The notes under the pieces were generated by a model, which made no database searches, was not told the origin of the DNA, and was given only the letters and a program-made list of their open reading frames with translations. From Apricaphanius iberus (lineage: Eukaryota > Chordata > Actinopteri > Cyprinodontiformes > Aphaniidae), in the NCBI GenBank assembly GCA_028564705.1, contig JAPXFQ010002822.1, forward strand, positions 620,001-684,000: DNA of 64,000 bases, given 5' to 3'. A program made the position numbers and the translations under genes. Shown here one piece after another: positions 28,501-64,000 of the stretch (its first letter is position 1; every line of letters begins with the position of its first letter).

Positions 28501-29261
28501 TTGGTGAATGGGATGGTGACCAGCAGGAGGTCTCTGGGTAAGGACCTCTCTGCCTTCAGACTTGTTGTAGATCAGGTCCTCTGGATCGCAGAATTCCCAG
28601 GATCAATCTGGTTCAGAAAGCAGTAGTTAGCGAGGCAGCAGATTTCTGACGCAGTTCTGACAACGTAGTCCAGTGTTTTCCAACCCTGGTCCTCAAGGCA
28701 AAACAATCATCAGGTGTGTTTTACAAGTTTCCCTGCTTAAACACACCTGATTCAGATGACTGCGGCTCAGCAAAAGCCTGTTAATCAGCCATAAATTTAA
28801 ATAAGGTGTGCTGAAGCAGGGGAAAACCTAAAACATGCAGGGCGGTGTACCTTGCCGAACAGGGTTAGGGAAACACTGGTGTAGTCCACTGATCAGAGAT
28901 CCAGAGCTGATTTAAAGGAGCTTCCTACAGAAGCTGATCGAATGGACCCTGATAGGGATGAGTTACCTACAATCCACAGGAACCAGATCAGGTCCAATAA
29001 GGAGCTGGTTTCTGTTAGACTGTAGCTCATCTAGAGCCGTCTCTGCCCACCTGTCTCACCTATCTGTCTCTCAACTATCCTGCCTCCTCAGGGTTCCTGG
29101 CCACAGAGATGGTTTCTAACTGCTCTCATCGCCGCAGGTTGGAGAGTGACTCCGCCCCTCCACCACACGTCAGACGCAAACATCAGATCAACGACATCAT
29201 CCTTCGTTACAAGAGCCGCCGATCTGAACCTGATTTCTACTCCGCCCTTTTCCATCGTTAA
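16600..29261 (+). CDS. ralgapb: Ral GTPase-activating protein, non-catalytic beta subunit
   Basis: RALGAPB pairs with a catalytic RalGAP alpha subunit to inactivate RalA/RalB in the cytoplasm. Exons: 16600-16746, 17093-17295, 17397-17563, 17648-17819, 17913-18044, 18113-18246, 18922-18972, 20075-20119, 20205-20252, 20329-20468, 20669-20834, 20942-21071, 21195-21353, 22352-22466, 22554-22689, 22765-22835, 22946-23000, 23086-23216, 23685-23867, 24020-24172, 24289-24436, 24572-24641, 24739-24903, 25013-25198, 25285-25443, 25516-25618, 25684-25803, 25901-25971, 26085-26187, 28265-28301, 28398-28537 and 29092-29261. Matches to the human protein run end to end: [71 protein letters not shown], and the C-terminal Rap/Ran-GAP-like region with [15 protein letters not shown]. 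It has about 1,340 codons against about 1,490 in human. The start is uncertain: the frame is open upstream of 16600 and the true Met may be on an earlier exon. Junction 24436/24572 does not keep frame. Divergence is high for this family. Confidence 0.92.
19080..19820 (+). mobile_element. LINE 3' coding fragment (same family as 49558-50345)
   Basis: The plus strand shows a degraded reverse-transcriptase/C-terminal region: [20 protein letters not shown] at the catalytic-region end, later [20 protein letters not shown] and [14 protein letters not shown]. The tail matches the [20 protein letters not shown] stretch of the minus-strand element near 49.7 kb. Stops and shifts break it. It sits in the ralgapb intron 18973-20074; the intron before it (18247-18921) holds nothing recognised. 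Confidence 0.75.
20075..20252 (+). other. ralgapb: Two tandem homologous mini-exons of ralgapb
   Basis: Exon 20075-20119 (45 bp) encodes [19 protein letters not shown] residues, and exon 20205-20252 (48 bp) encodes [20 protein letters not shown] residues. Both are flanked by AG and GT, and both are phase 1-1, so either or both can be skipped without a frame change. They look like an exon duplication serving alternative splicing just before the Ser/Pro-rich linker exon at 20329. A third phase 1-1 exon (18922-18972) precedes them. Confidence 0.65.
21566..22240 (+). mobile_element. Nonautonomous PIF/Harbinger-type element, copy 1
   Basis: It lies in ralgapb intron 21354-22351. Inverted ends are TGCTACGTTCAC (left) and GTGAACACAGCA (right), each flanked by TTAA (21562-21565 and 22241-22244). 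It keeps a transposase N-terminal piece on the plus strand at 21703-21905: [40 protein letters not shown], and then PPEERLSIC in another frame. These are HARBI1-like motifs upstream of the DDE domain, which is missing. Relatives lie at 40313-41077 and 60321-60918. Confidence 0.75.
23220..23510. repeat. (CA)n plus CCTAACCCTAA-rich intronic repeat
   Basis: Just after a ralgapb donor, a short (CA)n run is followed by loosely repeated CCTAACCC words (for example 23394-23411) and then AAGACCAGACTTCAGTCC. This combination is a common diverged intronic repeat in fish. The telomere-like words are too short and interrupted to be an interstitial telomere. The intron continues without other features to 23684. 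Confidence 0.55.
26225..26640. repeat. Dispersed repeat shared with 5205-5600
   Basis: In ralgapb intron 26188-28264. It starts with GCTGGGTATCGATTCTAATT, is rich in GATTC/GAATC words, and contains TTTAATCCGATCCAGTTCAA, the segment shared with the copy near 5.2 kb. It has no reading frame. Probably an old nonautonomous element. Confidence 0.5.
26815..27840 (-). mobile_element. L2-like LINE 3' fragment
   Basis: The plus strand begins with AGGTAACTTTATTTGTGTAG, the complement of a LINE 3' end. The minus strand at 27276-27073 encodes [20 protein letters not shown], then [12 protein letters not shown], the conserved block after the reverse transcriptase of L2-type LINEs. It is truncated and broken, and sits in ralgapb intron 26188-28264. 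Confidence 0.7.
27890..27970. repeat. (ATCA)n plus LINE-like 3' tail
   Basis: ATCAATCAATCAATCAACTT followed by TATTTCCAGACTCATGG is the usual look of a retroelement 3' end with a tetranucleotide tail, read here as its complement. Short and unassigned. Confidence 0.45.
28671..28878. mobile_element. hAT-type MITE
   Basis: A 208-bp element in ralgapb intron 28538-29091. Its ends are CAGTGTTTTCCAACCCTGG and the complement of CAGTGTTTCCCTAACCCTG, the canonical CAGTG...CACTG termini of this fish hAT MITE family. Flanking octamers ACGTAGTC and GTGTAGTC match at 6 of 8 positions with two transitions, as expected for an old 8-bp target-site duplication. No coding sequence. Confidence 0.8.
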
Positions 29262-29757
29262 TCAGTTACTCTGATTATTGGTACTACATTGAAAACATTT
29301 CCTTAGAAAAGTACAGGATTGGTTCTAATTGAACCGCGCTTGTATGTTCCCACAGAACAACGCGTAGAACTGCAGCAAATATTCTCTGTTAGAACCTAAG
29401 CTGTGAGCACCTGGATCAGTTTCTACTTGAAGAACCATCCACCAGAACCAGAAACACAATGTGCATCACACGATTCTGGAGACCTGGTCTAAAGCTGGCT
29501 GTAGACTAAATCTATGACCTGGTACCAGTTAATCCGTCACATCCTTGATCTACTAAATAATAAACATCAGGTCAATGACTGGTTCTGGTGTGGTCTACTT
29601 CTATCAATTTCCCACATTCATCATCCTAAGACCCAAAGTCACAAAACCGTGCAGAACCTCTCCTTTAGTTATAAGAAAGGAACTGAGGAGTACTCTGGTT
29701 AAAACCCTTCCCGCTGAGATGGTGTTTGATACATAAATCAGAATATTAATGGTACCA

Positions 29758-29795
29758 AATAAAAGTCCAACAGTTCTTTGCTCCTTCAGAATAAA
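29758..29795 (+). promoter_or_regulatory. Candidate polyadenylation signals of ralgapb
   Basis: AATAAA at 29758-29763 and again at 29790-29795, about 500 bp after the ralgapb stop codon. Which one is used cannot be told from sequence. Confidence 0.45.
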
Positions 29796-32040
29796 GACTA
29801 AAGAATGAAGTTAGGTTCAGGTCCAATTATTGTCTTGGTTCCTGAAAAAAGGTCAGTAAAACAGATTTTGTTACCATGATTCAAAGAAGAGGCTGAAGGT
29901 GCTTCAGATGGTCCCGTCATCTGGTACCAGAATTTTCCAATCAGCAACCAGGGAGGAAAACAGAAAACTATGTTCAAGTTTTACATTTGGTTTCAATTTT
30001 GCTTCATAACAAAAGCAGAAAACTGTGACTCCTGGAGTCACAATATATGTTGGTTGCAGAACGAGGTGTTGAGTGATTGCCACAAATGTTCAGTTTTTTT
30101 AAATCCGAAAATTAAAAACCGTTCAAATTCAAAATAAAATTATTTAAAAAAAGAACAATTCTTTTGGTTTTTCATTCATTTTGTGAATGGAAAAATTACC
30201 ACAAAAAAAAATCCACTTACAGAAGATAAATTGGAAGTTGGTGATTAAGATGAAGAGCTTGGCATGTGAATGGAATGATGAGAATCAGCATGAAGTTTTT
30301 TTTCTCAAAGAGAATGAGGATGAAGCAGATCTGGTCTTCATCATTGAAACATCTCAACAGAGGTTCATAAAATTTCTGGATTCGCCACTGTGAATAAATT
30401 CACTGAATGGGGAGCAAACGTATTTAACCAAAATAAAACCTAAACCCACAGTTCATTAAAGGAAACCGCATTTTTCTGCACAAGCTTTGGTTTTCTAATG
30501 TAGCTTCTGTCCATTGATCTTGTTGCATTTTGATGTCCAGTGAATATATAGTATACATAAATTGTCAGTCGAAGTGATTTTTACCTTTTACTAAGATGTA
30601 CATATATTCATTACCTACTGTATTTATTGGTACTATATTGAAAAAAATGACTAGTCTTTATTCTGCTTAAAAAAATTTATTTCATAGTTATATAATCTTT
30701 TTTCATTTTAGACTTTAAAACACTTTAGTTAGACAATAAATATGTTCAAACTTGTATTAAAACATTTCTAAACATTAACACTGGTCAGTTTACATGTGTT
30801 CTTGTTGTTCTATAATCTATCAGACATCACCTCTGCCGGCTTAAATAACTAATCTTTAATCACTTCAAAACTTTCCTATTTAAATGTTAGAAAAGCTACA
30901 AATCTATGTTCTACCGTTGACCAGAGTAAAATAAGAATATCTATTTTCTTTATTTTTTCTTAATTGAAGCAAAATGAAAATGCACCATTGCACCTATTAT
31001 TTCTAAATAAAAGTTAAGGACGGGATCAGTACTACAGAACGTCTTTAAAAAAAACAATGAATGGATTCTGTCACCCCTGACTGCAGCAACGTCTCACCGG
31101 ATGTGTTTTATTGGACATAATTTCCTAATATTGTGCAGGAAAAAGTTTAGCTCAATATTATTGGCTCAGTTATTGTGATCTGTTGAACAGCTGCAGGTAA
31201 CAGCTGAATGACTTTTAAATTGCATTGTGGCAATTATTCATTCTTTGAGGCAACTATGAGCTTTCGGTTGTAATTTCCAGAACAAAAAACATAAATAACC
31301 AGTAGCTTCTTGGCATATTTAGGCAGTTTCCAGAAAAAAAATTACAGTATGAAGCAAAATATTTATGCAACATTGAAATATATCAGTCTGTGTGTAATTA
31401 ATTAAGTTTCAGTTTTTTAAATCGATTCCTGAAATGAAAAATCTTTTTCATGACACAATAACTCTGTACTTTAGGTAGATAAACGTCTTGGTCACATCCT
31501 AATTAAATAATACTATATAACTGTCAGAGGATATTTAAAAAAAAACAGCACAGGACACCTTGCAATTCCACCAAGGACCAGTAGGGGTCCGCGGACCCAC
31601 GGTTGAGAAACACTAGTACAGGGCGCTGTGGCTCAGTTCTAGGATTGCCTGAACCGGACCGAGCTGTTCGTCCTCAGCCTGCCTTGACCTTATGATACCA
31701 ACCGAGCCCAGTTCTGCTGGACAGTATGGGTTGATTCTGCATCAGTGAACTCCTGATCATGCTCGGACTGGCCCACCAGAACCCATCCAGATCCGCATGG
31801 TCTCTCTGAGTTTAGGTTGGACAAATAATCAAACGAAAAACAAAGTAGCCAATCGGAAAGCAGCCATCCTCCTCCTCTCCGGTTACCATGGTAACCACCG
31901 TCAGAGGGTCCAGTCCCGCCCAGACTGATGATTAAGCATCTATAATCAATTACAGCCCCTTTTAATCTCTGTTGATATTCCGCCGCTGACGTCATCCCGT
32001 CGCTTCACGCTCAAGGAGGTGAGGTAGAGGATGAAGATCT
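29796..32040. other. Intergenic spacer between ralgapb and kcnq2
   Basis: AT-rich spacer with no supported gene. Short open frames (for example 30187-30393) show no family motif. At 31582-31612, GGGGTCCGCGGACCCACGGTTGAGAAACAC resembles one end of an hAT MITE whose partner is not evident. GC content rises towards 32040. Confidence 0.5.
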
Positions 32041-32191
32041 GCTGATCAGCCAATCTGCAGCCCGGCTGTGCTCCTCTCTGCGGTTTTTCCTCCTCCATCT
32101 TCCAGCAGCGATGCTCCCGCAGCCTCCGCCCCGCCTCGAGGCTCTGCGTGCGGGCAGGCTGTAGCTCCGCAGCTCGGTGCGCGTCCCCGCC
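32040..32191 (+). promoter_or_regulatory. CpG-rich promoter/5' UTR region of kcnq2
   Basis: GC- and CpG-rich sequence immediately upstream of the kcnq2 start codon, continuing through the first exon to about 32330. This contrasts with the AT-rich spacer before it. CpG-island promoters are typical of this channel family. The start codon context is CCCGCCATGG, close to the Kozak optimum. No TATA box is evident and the transcription start is not defined. Confidence 0.55.
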
Positions 32192-57881
<25,690 letters not shown>

Positions 57882-59708
57882 GGCTTAAGTGACCAGTTAA
57901 AAAAAAAAAAAAGTCTGGCCCGACACGTTAAACACCAGCTGGAGGCGCGAAGTGAAGCATTGTGGGAACTGACGATGGTCTGATGTCACAATTTGTACAG
58001 TGAATGTTTGCCATGCTAGCACCTGATTGGTTCCCTGCTCACCACTCACCCTTCAGAAACATCTGCATGACTGTCGAGAGGTTGCTATGGCACCCACACT
58101 GTTCGTATCCGGACCGCAAAAGGAGATACCTACTGACCCTGTCCAGAACCGCAGCAAACCTTCAAGAACCCGGGTCTGCCTGCATCAGCACTGTTTGGGG
58201 ATGGAGCCTTTTTATGATGCCCAGAGGGGTAAAACGACCCGGAGCGTTTTAACACAGAACCTCAGGGAGCAACACTCAGACGGGCTGGGAGGTCCAGTTT
58301 GTGCTCGTTAGTCCTGAAGTCATAACAGAAATGGTTTTCTTCTCTATGATTTTCTGCTTTTCCTGAAGCACTCTTTGTCCCCTGGTTTGGATCTGATACA
58401 AAACACCCAGGAACATTCAGCAACCCCCAACAAAACATGACTTTCCTTTCCTCTACCCTCCGTGGTTCCTAAACGGTTCTCCCATGGTTTCCTCTGACGA
58501 TCCTTACCAGAACAACTCTGCCTTGTCGATTCGGTTTCCCTTTTTAATTAAATTATTTGAATGTTGACCTTCAGCATCATCTCTTATGTTTGTCTCGTGC
58601 AATTCTATTTCAGGATTTCTAGAACCAGCTAACCCAATTTGGTTCTGGTGTGTTTTCTGAGAACTTCTGAACTCTGAAACTGACCCTTGACCGCAAAACC
58701 TCAGCACGTCTGAGGGCTCAAAGAGAAGAACCTCCATGTTTCTGAACATTTGATCAGAGAAGAGAACAAAATTGACCAATAAAACCAATTTGGTGATAAA
58801 AGGTCCAGCAGCGAAGCAGGATAATTAAAAAAGGGGATGAAAATGTTAGAGGTTTGTAAAAATACACAACTGAAAAAAGCTTAAATGTTAATAGAACTCT
58901 GAGGAAGCAGAACCAGGAGCCAATTAGCCTAGAAGTTCTGCTTCAGATCGTTGGCCTGAGAGCAGAGTGATGAAAAGCGGACCTTGCGTTTCTTGTGGGC
59001 TTGGAAACATGGATCGATCCGGTTCTTTGAGAATTTCAGATGCCGTCAGAAGTACTTTCTGCTAAAGCAAATCAGCAATAATGCAGTCCGAACTCATGTC
59101 TCTGTTACTTTGGGTCGACTCCGGGCCTTTGAGCTCTGAATATCCCTGAAGAACCACCAGAACCTGTTTTAACAGGGACACCATCTGTTCTTGTACTAAT
59201 CGCTCTACTGCATTTTGCTTTATTTCTGAAGTTGTAGAAGCAAATTAAATCTATAAGCAAAAAATGTAATTTTCGTACATCAGGTTTCATAACAGCAAGT
59301 CATGGTCCCCCTCACACCTGTTGTCAAAAAACAGTTTTTTTTTTAAAAAAATCACTAGAAACATTTCTTTTGTCTCTTTATTTTCTATTTTATTTTAATA
59401 ATTATGTAACACTGGTCCGCTGTATAGTAGTTTTTAAATTTGCTTTTTTTTTTAGTAAAGTGGAAGCTTCTGGTCAGAGCTGCTGGGTCACTCTTCAGGA
59501 TTAAAGCTGTCGGATTATTTAACTGAGGAAAAACAAACTGGATGGTTGAACCTGGATCTACCACCAGATCAGAGGTCCAACAGAACCAGACTCTCTGCAG
59601 CCAACACCAATAATATTACCCAGCTTTCTGCAGATGTTTAATGTTCAATGGTTAAAAATTGAACCAGCACTGCTAGATCACATGACAGATCACTACTTTA
59701 AAACAAAC
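57882..59708. other. kcnq2 3' UTR and convergent spacer towards ddx27
   Basis: The region follows the kcnq2 stop codon and faces the 3' end of ddx27. AATAAA at 58778-58783 is a candidate kcnq2 polyadenylation signal; the real 3' UTR could be longer. The two genes end tail to tail within 1.9 kb. No other gene or transposon recognised. Confidence 0.5.
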
Positions 59709-59714
59709 TTTATT
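59709..59714 (-). promoter_or_regulatory. Polyadenylation signal of ddx27
   Basis: AATAAA on the minus strand, 40 bp after the ddx27 stop codon, giving a very short 3' UTR. Confidence 0.7.
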
Positions 59715-59754
59715 CGAAATGACATAAAGACGCTGAGAACTGGTTGTTCTGGCC

Positions 59755-62700
59755 TCACTTCTTCTTCCTGAACCTGTAGAACACAGCAGAGGATCAGAAC
59801 CTTCCAACCTGGATCAAGAAGAGGAATTACAGACGCAGAGAGAGGTGAGGTTTACCTGGAACCGCCAGAGCGCTTCCTGTCCAACCCAAGACGCTTCCTG
59901 TCTAAGAAGGATGGCCTGAAGGAGACGGACAGCAGGTCAGAATAAAAGAGACTAATGTAACCAGTAGGCAACCAGTAGGTAATAGTGATGTGCCGATTCA
60001 CATTACATCAATTAACTGCTAAGTGAAACCTTAACAAAATCTATTATTTTTCATAATGAAAAAAAAAAAAAAAAGAGTCTGGCCTTCTGCCTGGACGTTT
60101 TTAGGGGACGGACCGGAGGAAACAGTATGGCTGCTGCTAGCGTTTCAGCCATGCAATGCAAAACTTACAAAATACAGCAAATAGTTTGCAGTTTAGTCTT
60201 AGAAAGGAGTATTTTTTTTATTGTGTATTACGTTTTGTTCATAGCTGGCAGTTAAGTCTGACAGGTACCAATTTTCCTATTGATCTGATGCAAAAACAAG
60301 GAAAAGGATGTGCAAAGTTGTGCTGCGTTAACACCGCACAGTTTGCTCCAGGCAACGTACCCAAAAGCATGAAGTTTGACGTATGCACTTTGAGGGTTCC
60401 AACGCTTGCTTCTGAGCAAAAAAAGAGTGCGTCGGCGGGGCTTCTGAACTATGGCGGATTGTAACTATTAAGTGGCCTGGCTTTATTTGCTAGATAAAGC
60501 TAGACAACGTCGACATCAAGAGCATCAGCGCTCATTCTTCAGATACGTTCTAAGTTTGGGGAGTTTAACCATTTGCTCCAGGAGCTGCTTATGGATGAGG
60601 TTCGCTTTCAGTGCTACTTCCGTCAAGATACGTGTATAGTGACATCACTACAGTGAGACGCTCTGATTGGTTGCCGCACTGCGTTAACTGCTTTGGTTCC
60701 GTCAAAAGTTAAACCAGTGGAACTTCTGCGTTGCTTGCGTTGCCGTATGTAACGCAAGTGAAGTTGCTTTACACTGCGTCAAGTCTGTCAAGTCCGGCAA
60801 AAGTTCAGCTAGCCAACGCACCGCAGTAACGGACGGATCTCTGACGCACTCGACTATAGACTTTACATGTAATCTTGCCGCATCTGACGCTGACATTTGG
60901 GGCGGTGTGAACGCACCATGAGAGTTCTTGTATGATATTATTATTATATTACTGTATTAATAGCGAAAACCAAACACTGGAGTATAGACTTTGAGTGTCT
61001 TTGGAAGAATGCTCCTTTTTATTGTATTACTTTGAATACAAAGTGATACTTATTTTCTCTGAATATAATTTCAGATTTTGTGGGGATTTTTTTTGTCCTG
61101 TATAGTTTAAAAGTTGAGCTACTGTTATAGGATTATTTCCCAATTGGAAATGTAATTATTTCTACAGAGATTTTAAAGTAAATTCAGTAATGTTGACTTG
61201 TAAAAGCCGATCTAAAGTTTAATTCTTGTTTCTAACTACAAACAGCAGGAATACTTTAAACATGTTTAAATCAAAGGTCTTCTTTAAGTAAACAGAGCAT
61301 GATTGAACTCTCAGGATTGGACCAATCATCCTCCGTCATCCAAATTTAAAACATAATCACCCTATATTTTACTTATGTTGCCAACACACATTTCCTGCAG
61401 CTTACCTTGATATGATAATGAAACACATTTAGGAGATGTGTTGGTTTTATTTTGGGTTTCACATAAAAAAGAGGATTTGAATTTGTTTGGATATTTCAGA
61501 TAATGGTAACCGAGTGGATTTAAGGTAGAAAGTGGCCATGAAAGGAATAATAAAAAAAAAAAAAACTAAATGGGGAAAAAATATGCAACAAAAATAATAA
61601 TTTTATTATCAAATCACAGGACATGAATCAAATCGAATCGTGAGGCATCCAAGATGGCAAAGCCCTAGTAGGTATGCAGTCTCACCCGGCTCTGTAGTGT
61701 TTTAGGGACTTCCTGCTGGTGTTGGTCAGCTCCTCATCAAACACAGACTTCTTGCCCCTTTTTCCTGCTTTCTGCTTGGCTGCTGCAAACAGAAACAATT
61801 CAGCTGGATCAATGGTTCTGCAGGTTCTGGTCAGTGTTGCCGTGTGTTTTTGGAGAACCTCGTCACGTTTCTGACCTTTCTGTGGCGGTTCGTCTTCAGG
61901 CATGGCTCTCGCCCTCTTCGTCCGTCTCTCCCTCTTGGCGGCTCGCTCGGCGAACATCTGAGCCTTTAGGATTTCAAACTGAGCGCGCTCCTCAGGCTGT
62001 GACAGAAAGGACACACTGAGCATGCTCAAAGGTTCAGGTCCCTCTCCTCTAATCAGTGAATGATTTTACCGTCAGCTCCTTCTTCTTCAGGAACTTCTCC
62101 CTCTTCTTCTTTCCTCTAAGGGCCAGATCGAACTCCTGCAGCGCCTTCGACACTGTAGTCACAGAACCAGACCTGAGGCACGGGCCCACTTACAGGAGCA
62201 TACTCAGTACTACACACAATGCAATAGGTACCAGCAGGCACACAGTAGGTAAACAGCAGGTAACTAGTAGGTTATAACTAGATAACCAGTAGGTAACTAG
62301 TATATAACAAGCAGAAAACCAATACAACACAGAACTAAACAATACTCTACAGTACTACAGACAGGATCAGAGTGGAAACTCACTGCGACTCTGTTTGCGC
62401 TCTTGTTGCGTCTGAAACCAAACCCTCTGAGAGTCGCTTGAGGAGGCGGAGCCTTCTAGACGCTTCTGAGCCACGCTCAGCTGCACACAAACAAACCAAA
62501 AAACTTAAGTCAGGTCAGCAAGTGAAGAGCTGCCATCATCATCAGGTCATTGACAACCTGCTGATCTAGAAGGATCCCATGTTAATTAATGTTTGCTGTG
62601 CAGTCCTACACTTTGCCAGTAGGTGTCACTGTTTCTGTGCTTGTTACAAAGCAGAGAAGTGGGCGGAGCTAGCAGTTCTGCTCAGTTGTACCTTGGCCTC

Positions 62701-63492
62701 TGTTGCAGCCATCTCTCTCTCCTCTCTTTCCATCTTCATCACGGCTTCAACATCTTTCTCCAGTTTGCCGATCAGATCTCTGAACTTAAGGATGACCTCT
62801 GGAGGAAACACAAACCCAGTTTCAAATTTTGGTTCTGACCCAGCTCAGCTGGGGAATCAGAACATCTGGTGTGCTTACCTGTTGGCAGGACCCGAGCCTT
62901 CACGCTGTTCTTGGCCGACTTCACAACCTCCTTCAGCATCTTCCTCTCAGATTCTCCAACCAGAGACACGGACCGCCCAGAACGTCCAGCCCGGGCTGTC
63001 CGGCCGACCCGGTGGACGTAGTGTTTGGCGGTGGATGGCATGGTGAAGTTGATCACCTAAGGAACAGGTAAGAAAAAGTCTAAAAGTTTAGGAAGCGATC
63101 CATAAGTCTTCCTCATATCAATCCTGGTGCCTGACAGTACTGTATCGGATCACACAACATTCTGGAACAGAACCCTCACCGTTTTCACTCCATCGATGTC
63201 CAGGCCTCGGGCCGCAACATCCGTTGCCACTAAAATATCAATCTGTTCATCTTTAAACCTCCTGCAGGAGAACCAAGACGAATGAGCAGAGACTGGACCA
63301 GAGAATCTGAAAGTATGAGAATCTCACAGGAAGCATACCTGAGGTTCTCCAGCCTCTGGTTCTGGCTCAGTTCTCCGTGCAGCTCTCCGACTTTCAGCCC
63401 CAACAGGCCCAGCAGGATGTGCAGTCTGTGGGCTTGTTTCCGGGTCTGGGTGAACAACATGACATGGTCCTGGAAGGTTCGGGTCAGCAGAG
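59755..63492 (-). CDS. ddx27: DEAD-box RNA helicase DDX27, C-terminal part
   Basis: DDX27 is a nucleolar helicase that works with the PeBoW complex in 47S rRNA 3'-end processing for the 60S subunit. Only the C-terminal half is in the window; the 5' exons lie to the right. Exons in gene order: 63492-63339, 63261-63180, 63056-62879, 62798-62692, 62480-62384, 62152-62070, 61996-61876, 61782-61686, 59915-59856 and 59773-59755, all keeping frame, giving 331 full codons plus stop. Motifs: motif IV region [17 protein letters not shown]; motif [17 protein letters not shown]; motif [17 protein letters not shown]; then [58 protein letters not shown], the conserved [20 protein letters not shown], and a basic tail ending RFRKKK. 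These match human DDX27 throughout. It is transcribed towards kcnq2. Confidence 0.96.
59985..61669. repeat. Possible decayed DNA element around a Harbinger copy in a ddx27 intron
   Basis: The large intron 59916-61685 contains TAGTGATGTGCCGATTC near its left side, and ATCGAATCGTGAGGCATCC followed by AGATGGCAAAGCCCTAG at its right, the latter resembling one end of a common fish repeat. Whether these two are ends of one element split by 60321-60918 is a guess. Confidence 0.3.
60321..60918 (+). mobile_element. Nonautonomous PIF/Harbinger-type element, copy 3
   Basis: Left end TGCTGCGTTAACACCGC; the right end reads on the complement TGGTGCGTTCACACCGC. The plus strand at 60550-60620 keeps [19 protein letters not shown], the same transposase fragment as copies 1 and 2, after GCTTCTGAGCAAAAAA, which copy 1 also has. 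It sits in ddx27 intron 59916-61685. Flanks TTG and TGA show no clear target duplication. Confidence 0.7.
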
Positions 63493-63639
63493 CTGCAAAG
63501 ACAAAGGAAGAAGATCAAAGCTGGGCACTGATTCAAATTTCAAGAATAAACTTGATTCCAATTCAGAAGATTTAGAACAGATTATGACTGGTACATGTTT
63601 AGGGTGACTTTTGTGAGACACCAACGTTTCCTGATACTG

Positions 63640-64000
63640 AAGACGTTTCATTAGCATGTTGTTCATGTTGTTGTTCATGTTAGCCTAAAGGGGCTAATGA
63701 AAGTAGTAACAGAATACTGGCACCTGTATTTTGTTGCCATTAGCCTGAAGCGACTAATGAAAGTAGCGCCCATATTCTGTTGGTGACGATTTTTTGTTAG
63801 CATGTTGTTCCGGTTAACCTGAAGAGGCTAATGAAAATAGCAACAGAATACAGGAGCTACTTTAATTAGCCACTTAGGGTAATGAAACTAGCTGAAGCAA
63901 CTAATAAAAGTACTGCCCATATTCTGTTGTTGAAAAGCTTTGTTAGCATTTTGTTCTGGTTAGCCTAAAAGCAGCTAATGAAAGTAGCACCAGAATACGG
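63640..64000. repeat. Degenerate tandem repeat, GGCTAATGAAAGTAGC units
   Basis: At least five imperfect copies of GTTAGCCTGAAG-x-GCTAATGAAAGTAGC, most followed by an AGAATAC or ATATTCTGTTG stretch, spaced about 50-90 bp apart. They lie in the ddx27 intron upstream of exon 63492-63339 and run to the window edge. Nothing else is seen between 63493 and 63640. Confidence 0.7.

Noticed and set aside
30187..30393. 68-codon plus-strand frame between ralgapb and kcnq2
   Set aside because: No family motif, AT-rich Lys/Glu composition, no splice or promoter context; consistent with chance.

Overview
This window looks like nuclear DNA of a teleost fish. It carries five vertebrate protein-coding genes split by GT-AG introns, a high density of fish-type DNA transposons and LINE fragments, and long (GT)n and (GGAT)n arrays. 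It shows no operons, Shine-Dalgarno sites or CRISPR arrays. The species cannot be named from sequence alone.

Layout, left to right. (1) SNRPB (Sm protein B/B'), + strand, 301-4730; the exon with the start codon lies left of the window. (2) CTSA (cathepsin A / protective protein), + strand, coding 9310-14741, with a probable noncoding first exon near 8106-8154 preceded by MiT/TFE-type E-boxes. (3) RALGAPB (Ral GTPase-activating protein subunit beta), + strand, 16600-29261, about 32 exons, divergent, with one junction I could not keep in frame. (4) KCNQ2 (voltage-gated K+ channel Kv7.2), + strand, 32192-57881, 19 coding exons that join to 2,700 nt in frame. (5) DDX27 (nucleolar DEAD-box helicase), - strand, 63492-59755, C-terminal part only; it converges on KCNQ2 tail to tail.

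The products do not form one pathway: splicing, lysosomal hydrolase protection, Ral signalling, neuronal M-current and ribosome biogenesis. The human orthologues all lie on chromosome 20, so the window is a rearranged piece of one ancestral vertebrate linkage group.

The introns and spacers are mostly transposon debris. PIF/Harbinger-type elements lie at 5877-7202, 21566-22240, 40313-41077, 42353-43845 and 60321-60918. There are also hAT-type MITEs, L2-like and other LINE fragments, a nested LINE tail with a 13-bp target-site duplication, and a tandemly duplicated minisatellite-plus-unique block at 51355-53818. I found no convincing undescribed system. The most useful leads are an additional intron splitting the first coding exon of KCNQ2, an E-box cluster at the CTSA promoter, a GC-AG intron in CTSA, paired homologous mini-exons in RALGAPB, and a 48-bp cassette exon in KCNQ2.
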